NCBI GenBank assembly: GCA_026874595.1
Contig: CM049315.1
Span: forward strand, 5,640,664-5,704,663
Length of the DNA stretch: 64,000 nucleotides
Direction: 5' to 3'
Source of the DNA: Sipunculus nudus
Taxonomy: Eukaryota > Annelida > Sipuncula > Golfingiida > Sipunculidae
Part shown: piece by piece, positions 1-11,044 of the stretch
Layout: each line of letters opens with the position of its first letter
Position numbering within the stretch: the stretch's first letter is position 1
Translations under genes and position numbers: made by a program
The notes under the pieces: model-generated
What the model saw: the letters and a program-made list of their open reading frames with translations, nothing else
Told to the model about the DNA's origin: nothing
The model's database searches: none

Positions 1-986
1 TTTGTTCGCAACAAAAACATATTTCATGTAAATGAAAATGAAAAGATGTATGCCTCTGACACTATGTACAACCCGTGAATGTAGTTTTATATCTAGTCAT
101 ATAAAACCATCAAAGCATGGAGGCTGATCGTACAATCATAATTTGTAGAAAATGCGCTGTTCATAAACCGTTAATCTCTATTTATGCACAATTATAGCCC
201 TTGCCAAGGTCGTTAGTTTGCAGTTTACTTGAAATGTGAGAACAAACTGGCAGTGAACGGCATATTAAGCCCAACTCAAATTTTTGCGAAAGCCAAATAC
301 ACAAAGACGTAATCTGCAGTATTTCGAAGATCCCACCTTTTCCTTGATAGAAGCCATTAAGGAATATTTCATTTCCACTTATGATAAGAATTTCCAAAAG
401 TGTAAAAGTAACGAGATATCATTATCTTGTACTTCCGAACAGAACACTATTGCCATACATATTACTGATGCATAAAGTCACTTTATGGACTCCCAATTCA
501 TTTAATATTGCCAAACGGTCAGTTTTGCATATAATACCAGGATAGGTAATATTAACTAGGAATAAAGTACTCTGTGCAGAGTTAGTTACCAAACCGAGAT
601 GGGTATCTGAATCCCTGAAAATGGCACAAACTATATCTCACTTTGACAAACACTTCTTGTCATTTAGAACGAAAACCAGTTGCATGATATGTGTATAGCG
701 CTATATTCATATTAATACATTAAGTATAACATGTGCACAACATTGATAGTCATTCCAGAAAAAAATGTAAGTAAATGGAAATCATATAAAGATGAAACAT
801 ATTTATATCTTTCGTTAAACACATGTTCTTATAAATATACCTTTACTATATACTATTCTGAGACACGTTATTCCCATAATGATTATTTATTTAGATTATA
901 TCTGACAATAGAAGAGTTTATTGCCTTTCTATAATAAGAATATGAAAGAGCAAATTTCACTATTCCGGGTAAACAACTATACCCTT

Positions 987-991
<5 letters not shown>

Positions 992-1036
<45 letters not shown>
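992..1036. repeat. (TA)n microsatellite
   Basis: Uninterrupted TA dinucleotides, followed by a short AAT run. Confidence 0.95.
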
Positions 1037-1037
<1 letters not shown>

Positions 1038-1638
1038 CAATAATAATAATAAATTAGACATCATTCATGAGTTATAATAGTTCATGTAAAAAATAGCACT
1101 AAATAATTTAGAGGTTATTACATTGAGCTACACGCAAATCTATCAAACTAATTTTTATCGAAATGGTGTTATTAACGAATAATTCCAAATATATTTTTGT
1201 ACACGCTTGTTAGATCCTCCCGAAGTATGTCAATTTTGTAAATGAACAATGAATATTATCTAGAGGGCATAACGATTATAATTAATGAACCATTTACATC
1301 TAGTGATTTCTAATGCGGAGACAATATGCTTTGCAAGTTTTCATTACACAAATAAAATCAAGATACTTAACAATCTTGAAACCGTTCAAAGTAAGTTAAC
1401 CGACTGTGTATAAAGAAACAATATGTATTTAAGTGAGAACAATCATCACAGTAAATATATACCATGGCGAGCAGGCGAGCAATACCTGAAAAATTACTGC
1501 CAGGGAAACAAAGGAATTATTCACGGTTTGTACCGAGATTGGATCTTTCAAAATTAATTTTGAATTCATCGAACTTTGTGTTCATTTATAGACATTCTTC
1601 CAATATTCATTTTTATACATTTATATTGTGTTAATCGG

Positions 1639-2706
1639 CTAGGAAGCTTCATCCGTCGCAGCACACAAGCGGAATGTTTTCTTAAGAAAAGTTCTAAATT
1701 GTGGTAATCGCCATGTATAAATAAACAAATTTACTGCCGCTGTTCCCATTAAGGGAAACAGGGCAATTGTTCTTGCCGAATTAAGAGAATAATTAATAAT
1801 TTTCTGTTCTGTATAAATTTGTACAGAGAGAATTACAAAAAACGGTAAAAAACAAAAATAGAAACCGCCTACTACGATTAATCCAGTTTTAGCAACTTTT
1901 ACTTCCTGATTAAATATTCTATCTGGTAAGACACTACTCAGCTCAGAATCTTCCCTACGAATATGCTTATAATGGATGTAAATTTTGAAGAATATAAGTG
2001 TATATATTATAATTAGTGACAAGGCCACTAAGGTCCATAATGGAATAACTACACAGCCGAAATAATACCACCGGAAACGGGCGACAATATCACACAGAAA
2101 CTTGTCGGGCTCTTCCCAAGGTGACAGTGACACGAGAGGTCCGATTATTCCTATCACAATAGAAAGTATCCACATAATCCCTACGGCGAGATACGCACGT
2201 TTCGTGGACATTAAACACATATAGCGCAGTGGCCAACACACAGTCAGTAACCGGTCTAATGCTATGAGAAACAGTATGAACGATGAAACAGTCATTGGAA
2301 AGATAATTGTGATGTATCTAGTGATACAGACAGCGTATATCTGCTTCAGTTCCGTATCTACAGTGATAGCGATAATAAATGGCAGGGACAGTCCCACTAA
2401 CAAGTCTGCAAATGCCAAATGTGCCATGAAGAATAAAGCATTTGTGCGGGTTGCCGTTGACACTGTTACGCCGCTTCTGTTGAACACTGACGTCATGTTT
2501 GCGTAGATAAACAGTCCGTCACCAGTACAAACAAGGACTGATACAATCGATAGTATTATTGCATAGATAACTTTGCCATTCCAAGTCACTAGTATTCCAC
2601 CTGCGTACGGTAATGTTGACATTTCATGATTCTGACTTGTGGTTACGTCATAGAAATGGCCTTCACTAGTTTCCAAAATGTGTAACAATCCGGTAACTAC
2701 AGCCAT
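1639..2706 (-). CDS. Intact class A (rhodopsin-like) seven-transmembrane receptor, orphan
   Basis: Single uninterrupted exon of 355 residues, close to the usual class A length. The start is the ATG at 2706-2704, because two paralogues (20950-21904 and 34859-35927) begin at the same Met; the open frame continues upstream only to a TTG. Helices lie at roughly residues 46-70, 88-112, 124-152, 171-194, 213-240, 270-296 and 309-331. Landmarks: LAFAD with the helix-2 Asp at 101, helix-3 Cys 127 and loop-2 Cys 205 (the expected disulphide), DRL at 151-153 in place of DRY, CFLP at 285-288, and NLFIY at 326-330 lacking the usual proline. Helix 1 has GDG (Asp 63) where class A normally has Asn. The C-tail is short and ends TDEAS. 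It should signal through a G protein at the plasma membrane; ligand unknown. It faces the decayed plus-strand locus at 3925-4757 head to head and is the only complete member of its subgroup here. Confidence 0.92.
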   Translation of the reverse strand: MAVVTGLLHILETSEGHFYDVTTSQNHEMSTLPYAGGILVTWNGKVIYAIILSIVSVLVCTGDGLFIYANMTSVFNRSGVTVSTATRTNALFFMAHLAFADLLVGLSLPFIIAITVDTELKQIYAVCITRYITIIFPMTVSSFILFLIALDRLLTVCWPLRYMCLMSTKRAYLAVGIMWILSIVIGIIGPLVSLSPWEEPDKFLCDIVARFRWYYFGCVVIPLWTLVALSLIIIYTLIFFKIYIHYKHIRREDSELSSVLPDRIFNQEVKVAKTGLIVVGGFYFCFLPFFVILSVQIYTEQKIINYSLNSARTIALFPLMGTAAVNLFIYTWRLPQFRTFLKKTFRLCAATDEAS

Positions 2707-3617
2707 TGCGAATGCCCTGCCGATCAACTTTCACTAGTGTTTCTTTTACGGGATTATTTTCAATTAATACGGGTCTCGGTATCTAATGCCGATGCGTAGT
2801 TAGCCCATGGGTCTATCCGTTCTTTTTATACATGTATTTCACCAATGCCACCCGTCACCTTGTGATTTCTTATCTCAATAATAAGGATGTGAATGTCAGC
2901 CGATATGCTTTACCTGACATATTGGTGACACACAGGCAGAGCAGTCGCGTTTCTTCTACCGTTTCTTATGTAATAAAGTATAATATGATACTTATTACCT
3001 GCTTAAAACGTCAACATCCCGCTCTTGAATTTCATTGGAGGCCACACGTTGAAAAAATCAAAGTCAATAAAACTGCACCAAGGTTGTATTTTTAGTATAT
3101 CTAAAGTGTTGTTGACCGTATCTACATGTGCGTCCTCAGGCATATAACCGCTATCTGTAATACAATGTTGACAACCGGATCCAACTGATACTGGATCGAA
3201 ATATGCGGGCCCTGCAAGCGGGCCATCCACATCCAAGCAAATCACAATCATTTTGTGCATCCTGTTGAAGGTATAGGGTGCATTTCTCGTGAAATTAGAA
3301 GTCCTCAATGAAAAATACTTAGAATGTTCAATTGTATCTGATTATCTTATTGGATGTATTACACTATTATGCACGATCTTTTAAGAGGGAAGACAGCGGT
3401 TACTTTGATATGCCTTTATATGCCCTTTTATAATTAATGATAAACAACATTGAGTGTGTTTGTGGAGCGCCCCGTAATGATTTATTTACATATAATACAG
3501 ATCAGTTAAATGGTCATACAGAAATATCTGCTAGCAAAAGCAGATGAATCAGTGAAAATATATTTCAAATGTACAATAAACAATTATAGATTATACAACT
3601 TACACTTAAGTGTATTC

Positions 3618-3907
3618 GTGTATCCAGTATAATGATATTCCAGGCTGAACTTGTATTTAGTATAATGATATTCAAGGCTGAACGTGTATACAGTATAATG
3701 ATATTCCAGGCTGAACGTGTATACCGTATAAAGATATTCCAGGCTGAACGTGTATCCAGTATAATGATATTCCAGGATGAACGTGAATACAGTTTAATGA
3801 TATTGCAGGCTAAAACGTTTATCCAGTAAAATAATATTCCAGGCTGAACGTGTATCCAGTATAATGATATTCCAGGCTGAACGTGTATTAAGTTTACTGA
3901 TATGCAA
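3618..3907. repeat. 33-bp minisatellite, about 8.8 copies
   Basis: The unit runs from GTGTATCCAGTATAATGATA to CCAGGCTGAAC (33 bp); eight full copies with 1-6 differences each, plus a partial ninth. Because 33 is divisible by three, the array stays open in two frames on opposite strands and mimics short repetitive ORFs. About two diverged units of the same repeat lie at 44890-44965, just ahead of the ATG of the intact paralogue. The array is therefore an expansion of a pre-existing 5'-flanking repeat, here running up to a helix-1 fragment of the pseudogene. Confidence 0.9.
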
Positions 3908-3924
3908 TCAATCAACTTATTTTG

Positions 3925-4757
3925 TTCTTCTTTTTTTCTGATATATGGCTTCATTTGTGTCTACAGGAAAATTCAATGTGTTTCTTATTTCATCTTGCAA
4001 ACGCAGATTTCCTGGTAGGATTGACTTTGACCTACGAAGTAGCAGTTTTATGGAGTTCGACCCTGGAAGGAAATCCGGTCGCTTGTGTTTTGCGATATCT
4101 TCTCCTAAAGCTGTTCGTTCTAATATCTGTTCTCATTCTTCCTATCCTTTTGATCGACCGATATGTAGCCATAGCTTTCCCATAACATTGCAACTCGTTG
4201 GTTTCTTGAGGAAAGTGCTATGTGGCTTTTCACACAGTATGGGTATTGGCGTTAATTCTTGCAACACTCGCACCGCTGTTGTTATTGAGACATAAGACAT
4301 CACATTTACTTTCGTTGCCATGTTACTCCCTTTTTCAAGTGAGAAAATGTTGTCTTCATACAAATTCCTATGGTTTTATTTTTAATCGTGCTCATCGCTG
4401 TTATATGTTTGATGTTAGGCATAACAGTTTGAAACTTAGAAGGGAACTAAGGAACAATTTTTGTATAGCCTTTGAGGCACCGCTGTTAAGGCCCGAAGTC
4501 AAAGTGGTAGTAACTACTATAGCTATAGGTGTGTTCTTTATTTGTTTTCTGCCCTTCTTCTATGCCCAGGTGTTACAGAAATACTGTCACCTAAGGGAAA
4601 TGAACGTTTCAAAGAGTATAAAAATATATGTCATTACTTTCCATATTTAATTCTGCACTTAATGTTATAATCTATACCTTGCGTGTTTCATTGTTTCGTC
4701 GAAATTTGAAATGGCTTCTTTGCAAAAATAAAGAAGTTTCACCTGTTGAACACGTGA
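3925..4757 (+). pseudogene. Decayed receptor, paralogue of the 45-kb gene
   Basis: Nucleotide homology to 45110-45995 is continuous. The N-terminus is gone: only broken pieces of helix 1 remain after the 33-bp minisatellite. Helices 2 and 3 read well (NADFLVGLT, then VACVLRYLL and DRYVAIAFP), but a TTA leucine codon has become TAA at 4183-4185. Small indels put helix 5 out of frame, it returns at RRELRNN, and it breaks again in the third extracellular loop. Helix 6 retains FFICFLPFF. The position equivalent to the stop reads TGA at 4755-4757. Downstream homology to the 45-kb locus continues to about 5500. It lies head to head with 1639-2706. A functional product is very unlikely. Confidence 0.9.
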
Positions 4758-5500
4758 GATGTTATTAATTCACCGTCTAGTCTACCCGGTTGATGTAGAT
4801 TGTAAGGTTATCATTAGAAGGTTTTAAGTCTAAGGTCTGTAAGCAAAGGGTGCCTGTACTTCAAGCATGAAGAATTTTAGACCAAAAATGAAATATAAAG
4901 TTTCATTGAAAGTGCGTAATTCGTTGTTATTCAACACTGCAAACTACACAACAAGGTTATTTCGTTGAAATGTAATAATAAAAACCATTCACTTGTTATT
5001 TAACACTTTTACGAAATACCGATGTATATAATTAAAATTCACAATCACAGATTCTTTTCAAGCTTGTTTCTGGTGTATATGAAATATGCGAATTATGTGT
5101 TCCGTAGATGAACAAGACAAAGGTGATCACATCTACATAGAAATATATACGGTCATGAGGAACATTGTTCGTACATTGGCCAGACAAAGTGGAATTGGTC
5201 TGTTCCGTTCATTGCAGTAAAACACACGACAACTTGGGACTGAAGATCCTTGTTTTGCTGTATTCTGGAATGGACCAGTGCGACCTTCAATTTATATATT
5301 TTAAAATTCCTGTATTCTATAATCTTGATTCTGGATCAAGATCATTTTCAAGGGGGGGGGCATGTGTTATAACAAAATATACAACGGTTTTGATTTGTTT
5401 TTATAGTTCTTGCTTTCTCAATTGTATTATCTTTATATTCTGCGAAAAAAATAATAATTAGCTTACATAATTTTTGAATACTCCTCTTTTGCAAGCGTTT
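4758..5500. repeat. Duplicated 3' flank shared with the 45-kb gene
   Basis: Collinear with 45996-46745: for example GTTATTAATTCACCG after the stop, then GGTCATGA.GAA.ATTGTTC, GAAGATCCT.GTTTTGCT and CTCCTCTT near the distal end. No gene seen. A run of nine G lies at about 5352. Confidence 0.75.
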
Positions 5501-7099
5501 ATGTACATTGCACGTGCACGATACTATTTCTCTCATTATATTAATCTTGGAAAAATTACATTCCATCGACCGTTATCGAACCAGAAAAAGGTGTCCTCGC
5601 CTCACGAACCAGAGAAACGCCTTCCTTTATACCTGAGATATCAAACTACTTTCTATTTTAAGCGACAGGGAACTCCAAACCGCTTTAGGCTAACGTTTTT
5701 GCATCAGGTTAACCGGGACTAATCGGCTACCTAGAAATTATCATCTTAAACCCCATTTACACAAGATAATTCTCATATCCAGCTGTAACAAATAAGGTTT
5801 AACTTATCCTGTCAATTTGATTCGAAATATAAAAAAGTGCTATTGACGAATTACAATTTATTTTCGCAACAAAAAATAATCAGTGTTTTAAGATACATAA
5901 GTCAAATGATATTACCTATAACCACATACCCTTATTTTCTATATTTTGCGTTCAAGCCTTCTCTACGGTTCGAGACCGGCTGAAAAACACAGAATCATGC
6001 TAAAGAACCATAAAGGTATATACTACGTTTCTATGATAAGTCAATATAAAAACAAATTACCACAGTTCACTCAAATAGAATGGCAACAGGATTTCATATT
6101 GACATTGTAATGACAATAAAATTGTGCATTTTTTTGGTCTAGGTCTAAAAGTTTAGGTATTATTGGTCATTTTAACTTCCCTTACCCTATAATCGACGAC
6201 GAAATCTTCATTTGTTGTAGTGCAAAAAAGCCTGGAGCCTCCACTTAGTTTACATTCAATTTTATCATCCTTAAAATCAAATTATAGGTACATAGCAATA
6301 AGACAAAATTAGGTCTGGCTTATTGTGTGTGTGGGGGGGGGGGGGGCAGCTGACTCCCCTGGCCCTCGGACTATAACTGTTTAAAGGGTCAATTAGTCAA
6401 AGAAGGTACTTGTATAAGCTTAAACAGGATTATGGTACATATAACTTCCATTTAAAGAAAGCATACGGTAACACATTACGCGGTGACATAAGTATACACA
6501 TATATAAGGCGGGGGAAGCGATCAGACGGATAATACTGATGCATCCAGTGATATACATCTCAGCTAGAAAGTTGTTGACTACTGGTGACATTTGTATTGT
6601 GGGAACACGAGTACCGATCGTGTTTGTCGAAAACGTGTTCCACTGTTTACTGTACTGTCTATCCCTTGTGTAAAAACGGCGGTGTATCACTATATCACTG
6701 TACTGTCTATCCCTTGTGATAAACAGTAGTGTATCACTGTATCACTGTACTGTCTATCCCCTTGTGATAAACAGTGATGTACAACTGTATGATTGAACTT
6801 TATATCGTTTATGTTGAACAGTGAATCGCCGTACCAGTGTACTGTTGATCCATCAAGTTTTAGAGAAATGTGAAGATGGAAGACTTTTTTGTATTACTAT
6901 GAATTCTGCTTTATAGAGTTTGGCTAAATCGATGACCAGGCTGAAAGGTCAAGGTGACGGCCGGGTTGTTGACACCTGCATATTTCCTGCACAGTATTTT
7001 ACAGATGTTCGCTATTTTGTGTCCCATTTTTCTTATATATCTGACGAACTTCTTAGACCTCTGTTCTTATATCTTTGACGTCATTTTAAACATTTTCTT
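5501..7099. other. Intergenic, no gene recognised
   Basis: Nothing protein-like. It contains a G-run at about 6335-6347 and three copies of a roughly 52-bp tandem repeat at about 6645-6790 (core CACTGTACTGTCTATCCC then TTGTGATAAACAGT). Confidence 0.6.
6645..6790. repeat. About 52-bp tandem repeat, 3 copies
   Basis: Core CTGTACTGTCTATCCC...TTGTG.TAAACAG..GTGTATCACT is repeated three times with small indels. Confidence 0.8.
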
Positions 7100-7478
7100 G
7101 GTGGAGGTAACCCCCTCCATTTTGTAATGCTTGCTTAACTAACTATGTACATCTGCAGAATTCCATTCCGGTTTCGGACTAAGTGAAACGGGCTTACATG
7201 TGATAATTCCGGCGTAAACAAGGCTCAGTGTATCTCTCCTGCTGGTCCTGGGTGTGTGTCATCCCCATTGCCGGGTCATTACACCGACGAGCCCCAGAAA
7301 GGCGCACTCGTTTGTGAGTAAACTACGACTGTTGGGGACAGGTTCCCCATTTAGCCTGCAGAGCGCTCACCCTGGGTACGGACCCACCTTGAAAAATCTC
7401 ACCGCCTCAGCTGAAATTCGAACTCATGATCTCCCAGCATTGTGCCCTGTGGTTTAACCCTGAGTCACAGAAGCCGGT
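7100..7478 (-). mobile_element. tRNA-derived SINE, copy 1
   Basis: Read on the minus strand it starts ACCGGCTTCTGTGACTCAG, with an A-box-like TGACTCAGGGTT and a B box GAGTTCGAATT, followed by GGCGGTGAGATTTTTC and GTGAGCGCTCTGCAGGCT. The same modules in the same order occur at 14757-15153 (minus) and 18344-18505 (plus), defining a dispersed family. The 3' part (CATCTGCAGAATTCC, complement) is shared with copy 2. RNA polymerase III promoter boxes support a SINE rather than a functional tRNA. Confidence 0.8.
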
Positions 7479-8263
7479 TTTTTAAGTCTTTGCATACATG
7501 CATATATAATCGCTTGTGAATGTTTATGGAAAATTGAAACTAATTTAACCATTTGTGAAAAAACAACCAATCGTCGATATAATTGATTGCATGTGGGTTC
7601 ATTGTAATCCTTATTCCGCTGTATCGAACAAAATGGTCCTTTGGGGTCATGAGAGACATGACGTCAGCACCCTTAGATTCAAGACCTATTGCTCTGAGGG
7701 TATTAATTACAATTACAACATATTCCAGGGTATCATTTATCAGAATAAAGTTATGTTTACAGGAGGACCGTATAATGCATAGAGAAATCACAATAAAACA
7801 CAATGTCAAATAGGTCCATTAAGCTAAATAACATCATATCGTTACAGAATATTAAGCACTATAGCAAACAACTTAAATGAAACGTGTGTAGAATAGTCTA
7901 GATAAATTATAAATTTATAAACTTATAAATTACTATCAAAATATAAGTAGAAAATAGCAAAAAATATTCTACATTGGTCTTATATGCAAGAAATTAAAAG
8001 AGCACTCATCTTTTAAGACTCTTTAGAGTGTTGGTATTATTTTAGCTTTGTCGGAAGGATGATCCATAGAATACTAATATTACGGAAATAAACATGGAAG
8101 TTTAGTGATGAATATCAATGGTTAAAGTAAAGTGCTTAAGATAAGAAGGGGCGAGTCCGTTGATTCATTCAGTCCATTTATACACTGTGTATCTTGATGT
8201 TATGATACAGTTATATCATGATGAGCACTTGCAGGTGCTACAGGCAATCAAACATACCTTATC
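7479..8263. other. Intergenic, no gene recognised
   Basis: AT-rich. Overlapping short ORFs around 7540-7813 have no recognisable domain or family resemblance and are probably chance. Confidence 0.55.
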
Positions 8264-9150
8264 TTATCTGCACGGCATTAACTTTTTCCTTCTCAGCAAT
8301 TCAAGGCTAGTCTCATAAAACCCCAAAGTAACGAATAGCTCTTGCAACTGAACACGACACTGGGGTATTCGCCAGGTATAAATCAACAGATTAATTCCTG
8401 AATTCCCATTTGCTGGAAACGTGGCAATTGTCCTGCAGCGGCTCAGGAACAGGTCTTGCATTTTGTTTCCAAAGAAAGCAAGAATAATGAACAGAGGCAT
8501 TAGTAAAGCAAGCAACAGCAAAGGTAAAATATGCCAACTAAACATCAAAGGAGTAAGTACTACTCTTACTTCTTGTTTTAACTGACAATTTGATTCAGGC
8601 GCACAACCAATGAGGGCTACTTCGATCCTTATCATTTGGCGTCTTTGCTTGATCGGGATACCACAGGTTATTGCCAGCACAACATTAATGCACATGAAAA
8701 TAGGGATAATCATCAGAAAATACACCCGCCTGAATCTCATGGTCAGGTCGCATACAAATTGATCAGGTCTTTCCCAGTCTGTCAGGGAGAACAATAGTAT
8801 TACCATTCCGAATATTATAGCTATTATCCAATTAATGCTGCAATGTGACCCTCCTGCGGCGAAGAATCTTGTTAAATTCCATATGTGACGCTACGGCTCG
8901 TACCGCCCAACAGACAGCGTCAACAATATTAGAACTGGCGCACTAATTGAAACTATAATAAATATGTAACGCGTGAAACACAAAGTGTACATTACCATCG
9001 AATCTCTCCTCCGCGTAACAGTGGCAGCGAATGGTATATTGAGTCCAAAAAGAATATCCGCGAATGCTTAATGAACAAGAATGTAGTTGGCGAAGGTTCT
9101 TGCCTTTTCCACTGCAATATATATTGTATATACAGGGCTATATTGGTATT
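8264..9150 (-). pseudogene. Receptor pseudogene with a readable 3' half
   Basis: The 3' half is open for 180 codons (8264-8806): loop-2 Cys in QFVCDLTMRF, helix 5, a degenerate helix 6 (the CFLP motif is not preserved), then GNSGINLLIYTWR in helix 7. Further upstream on the minus strand helix 2 is recognisable as AFADILFGLNIPF, preceded by an in-frame TAA, and helix 3 as YTLCFTRYIFII. A frame break and a stop follow where DRY and intracellular loop 2 should be (sequence reads GRYEP then stop). SLTDWERPDQF aligns with SLSPWEEPDKF in the 1.6-kb gene, so this is a diverged relative of the minus-strand subgroup. Confidence 0.85.
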
Positions 9151-10338
9151 CATAAGACTGTAGAAATATTTAGTGAATAATAGATTTGGGGACACAATAC
9201 AGTAGTAGTGGCTGCAATGTCCATTTTATTCAAATTAAGTAATATATAAATCCGTGAAAGTGGGTTATATTGATGTTAACTTTCTTATCTCACTCGGTAT
9301 GATAAATGATGGAGCTGATACTGGACTAGCCTTAAGGAAAGCAACCATCTCTGACAAAAAAGTATCCACAAGTTTTAGGCGTCGAGGGCGTAGTGAGTCG
9401 GGGAAACGTTAAAACTTTCATGTCAATAACAACTCGGATCAAATGTGTAAACAAGATAAGTATATCCTAAATCAGGAATACTACTATGTTTATGGAAAAT
9501 GCAGGGATCAGTAAATTTGCGGAAAACCACAATTATGCAAAAACACAAATGGAAGGACGTACTGAATCAAATATAATATTTCCTTCATATTTAGTACGTA
9601 TAGATGGATTCATTGTTCATTATATCACCCTTTTCAATCTTCCACTGATAACCATTGCTAAAAGCTTATACCTAACATCATCTTGTAAGCTTACTTCACG
9701 TAACCATGGTTTAGTTAAACAATGTAATCTTGTTATAACTTATAACTTGCTTACTGTAGTATCACAGTACCGGATAAATATAGTTAAACCAGCTGGGGAA
9801 ATCACATGAACCGTCATCAAAACAACAAGCCTTACCACATTGAATACATTTCGGGAACACTACTTCCTCGTTCTCTGTAGCTTTGTCACATTTTGCTGTC
9901 GCTTCGGTTTCTGCTCTTTATAGGCAGCCACATATGATTAATAACTGACTTATGGAACACTAGTCAGATAGATGCAAGTATTGTTGCAACATATTATTTC
10001 TTTTTACAAACTATGCCATACAACATCCCGGTTAAACCTGATAAGTAAATCTAGTGGGCAATCAGTTTTTAAACTTTTAACCAAAAAGAATTGGTTAACA
10101 ATTAAAACTGAAAATAGGTTCAGAAACATTGACAATATAAACTACTTAACACATGTCACATACCTCAATTGTATTTCATCTGTGCAAGTAAAGTCGTCAA
10201 ACTAGGAGCTACTTTTTCGTATCTCAAAAACAATGTGGAGACAGCAGATATGTATCCCAGATGGTATATAAAGTAGAACCTTGGAAATATTCAGAGTGCG
10301 GCTTTATTCCTTTTCCTTACAGATATAATCTATATTAA

Positions 10339-10394
<56 letters not shown>

Positions 10395-11044
10395 TTATTT
10401 AAAACTAAGGGGACAATTGTCTTTTTAAACGAAAACACCCTAATCCTCAGCTTTTGCAAGGAAACAACCATAGTTTAGTCCAAGCAAAGTGAAAATGGTT
10501 TTCAGGGAATTTAAAAGTTATATATGTTCACACATTTACTATATGTTTTCAATTCCATGGTTAATTATGTTTGTGTACGTGAATAAAATACTGTTTACTT
10601 TATTTGTATTTTACAACCATGCCGCAAACATATCATAGTCAGCAAACCAAATAATTAATAGATAGTTAATAACATGTACATAATTTTTTTCTGGTTATTT
10701 GAAGGCTTCTCTTTGTTTTTTTTTATACGTGGGGAGAGCATAACCATGGAGACGTGGATTTACGTACTGCCCGCATCTGAGAAAAAATAAGCTGATGGGA
10801 ATATGGTGTTTGTCAAAATCTGAATTAAATAGGCGAAATAACCCTCTTGAGTGCAATTATATTTAAGTGTATATATGTAACCTAATGATAACTTTAATAC
10901 ACTGTCGTATGAAACAGGGAAGTTGATAAAATACCATTCTCTCAGTACAACGGAAACTTACAAGAGAGCGGACTATTCTGACTATATCTAAGGTTTAACT
11001 TGAAATGGATTTTTAGTCAATTCAAATCTTACACCATCTTGAAT
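9151..11044. other. Intergenic with (TA)n
   Basis: No recognisable gene. A 107-codon ORF at 9486-9809 shows no domain, signal peptide or relation to the receptors and may be chance. A (TA)n tract lies at 10340-10392. The last roughly 300 bases are the presumed 5' flank of the 11-kb receptor; no promoter motif could be fixed. Confidence 0.5.
10340..10392. repeat. (TA)n microsatellite
   Basis: Pure TA repeat. Confidence 0.95.

Larger units (their letters stand above)
60..3475. repeat. Segmental duplication block I (receptor plus flanks)
   Basis: Sequence on both sides of the 1639-2706 gene recurs around the 34859-35927 pseudogene (31340-37860) and partly around 20950-21904 (20605-25040). Examples: the stretch at about 140-240 (CCCTTGCCAAGGTC) recurs at about 31470-31500; the 5' flank at 3340-3475 (CACTATTATGCACG, GAGTGTGTTTGTGGAG) recurs at 23560-23690 and 36607-36740. 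Bases 1-990 and 2707-3475 hold no convincing gene. A (TA)n tract lies at 992-1036. Confidence 0.75.

Noticed and set aside
3565-3954. ORFs on both strands across the 33-bp repeats
   Set aside because: They result from a repeat length divisible by three; no similarity of the peptide to anything known.
7206-7480. Functional tRNA gene from the B-box GTTCGAAT
   Set aside because: No complete cloverleaf; the sequence continues as a dispersed family with a common body, hence SINE.
9486-9809. 107-codon ORF
   Set aside because: No domain, no signal or membrane segment of note, no relation to the receptors; chance ORF likely.
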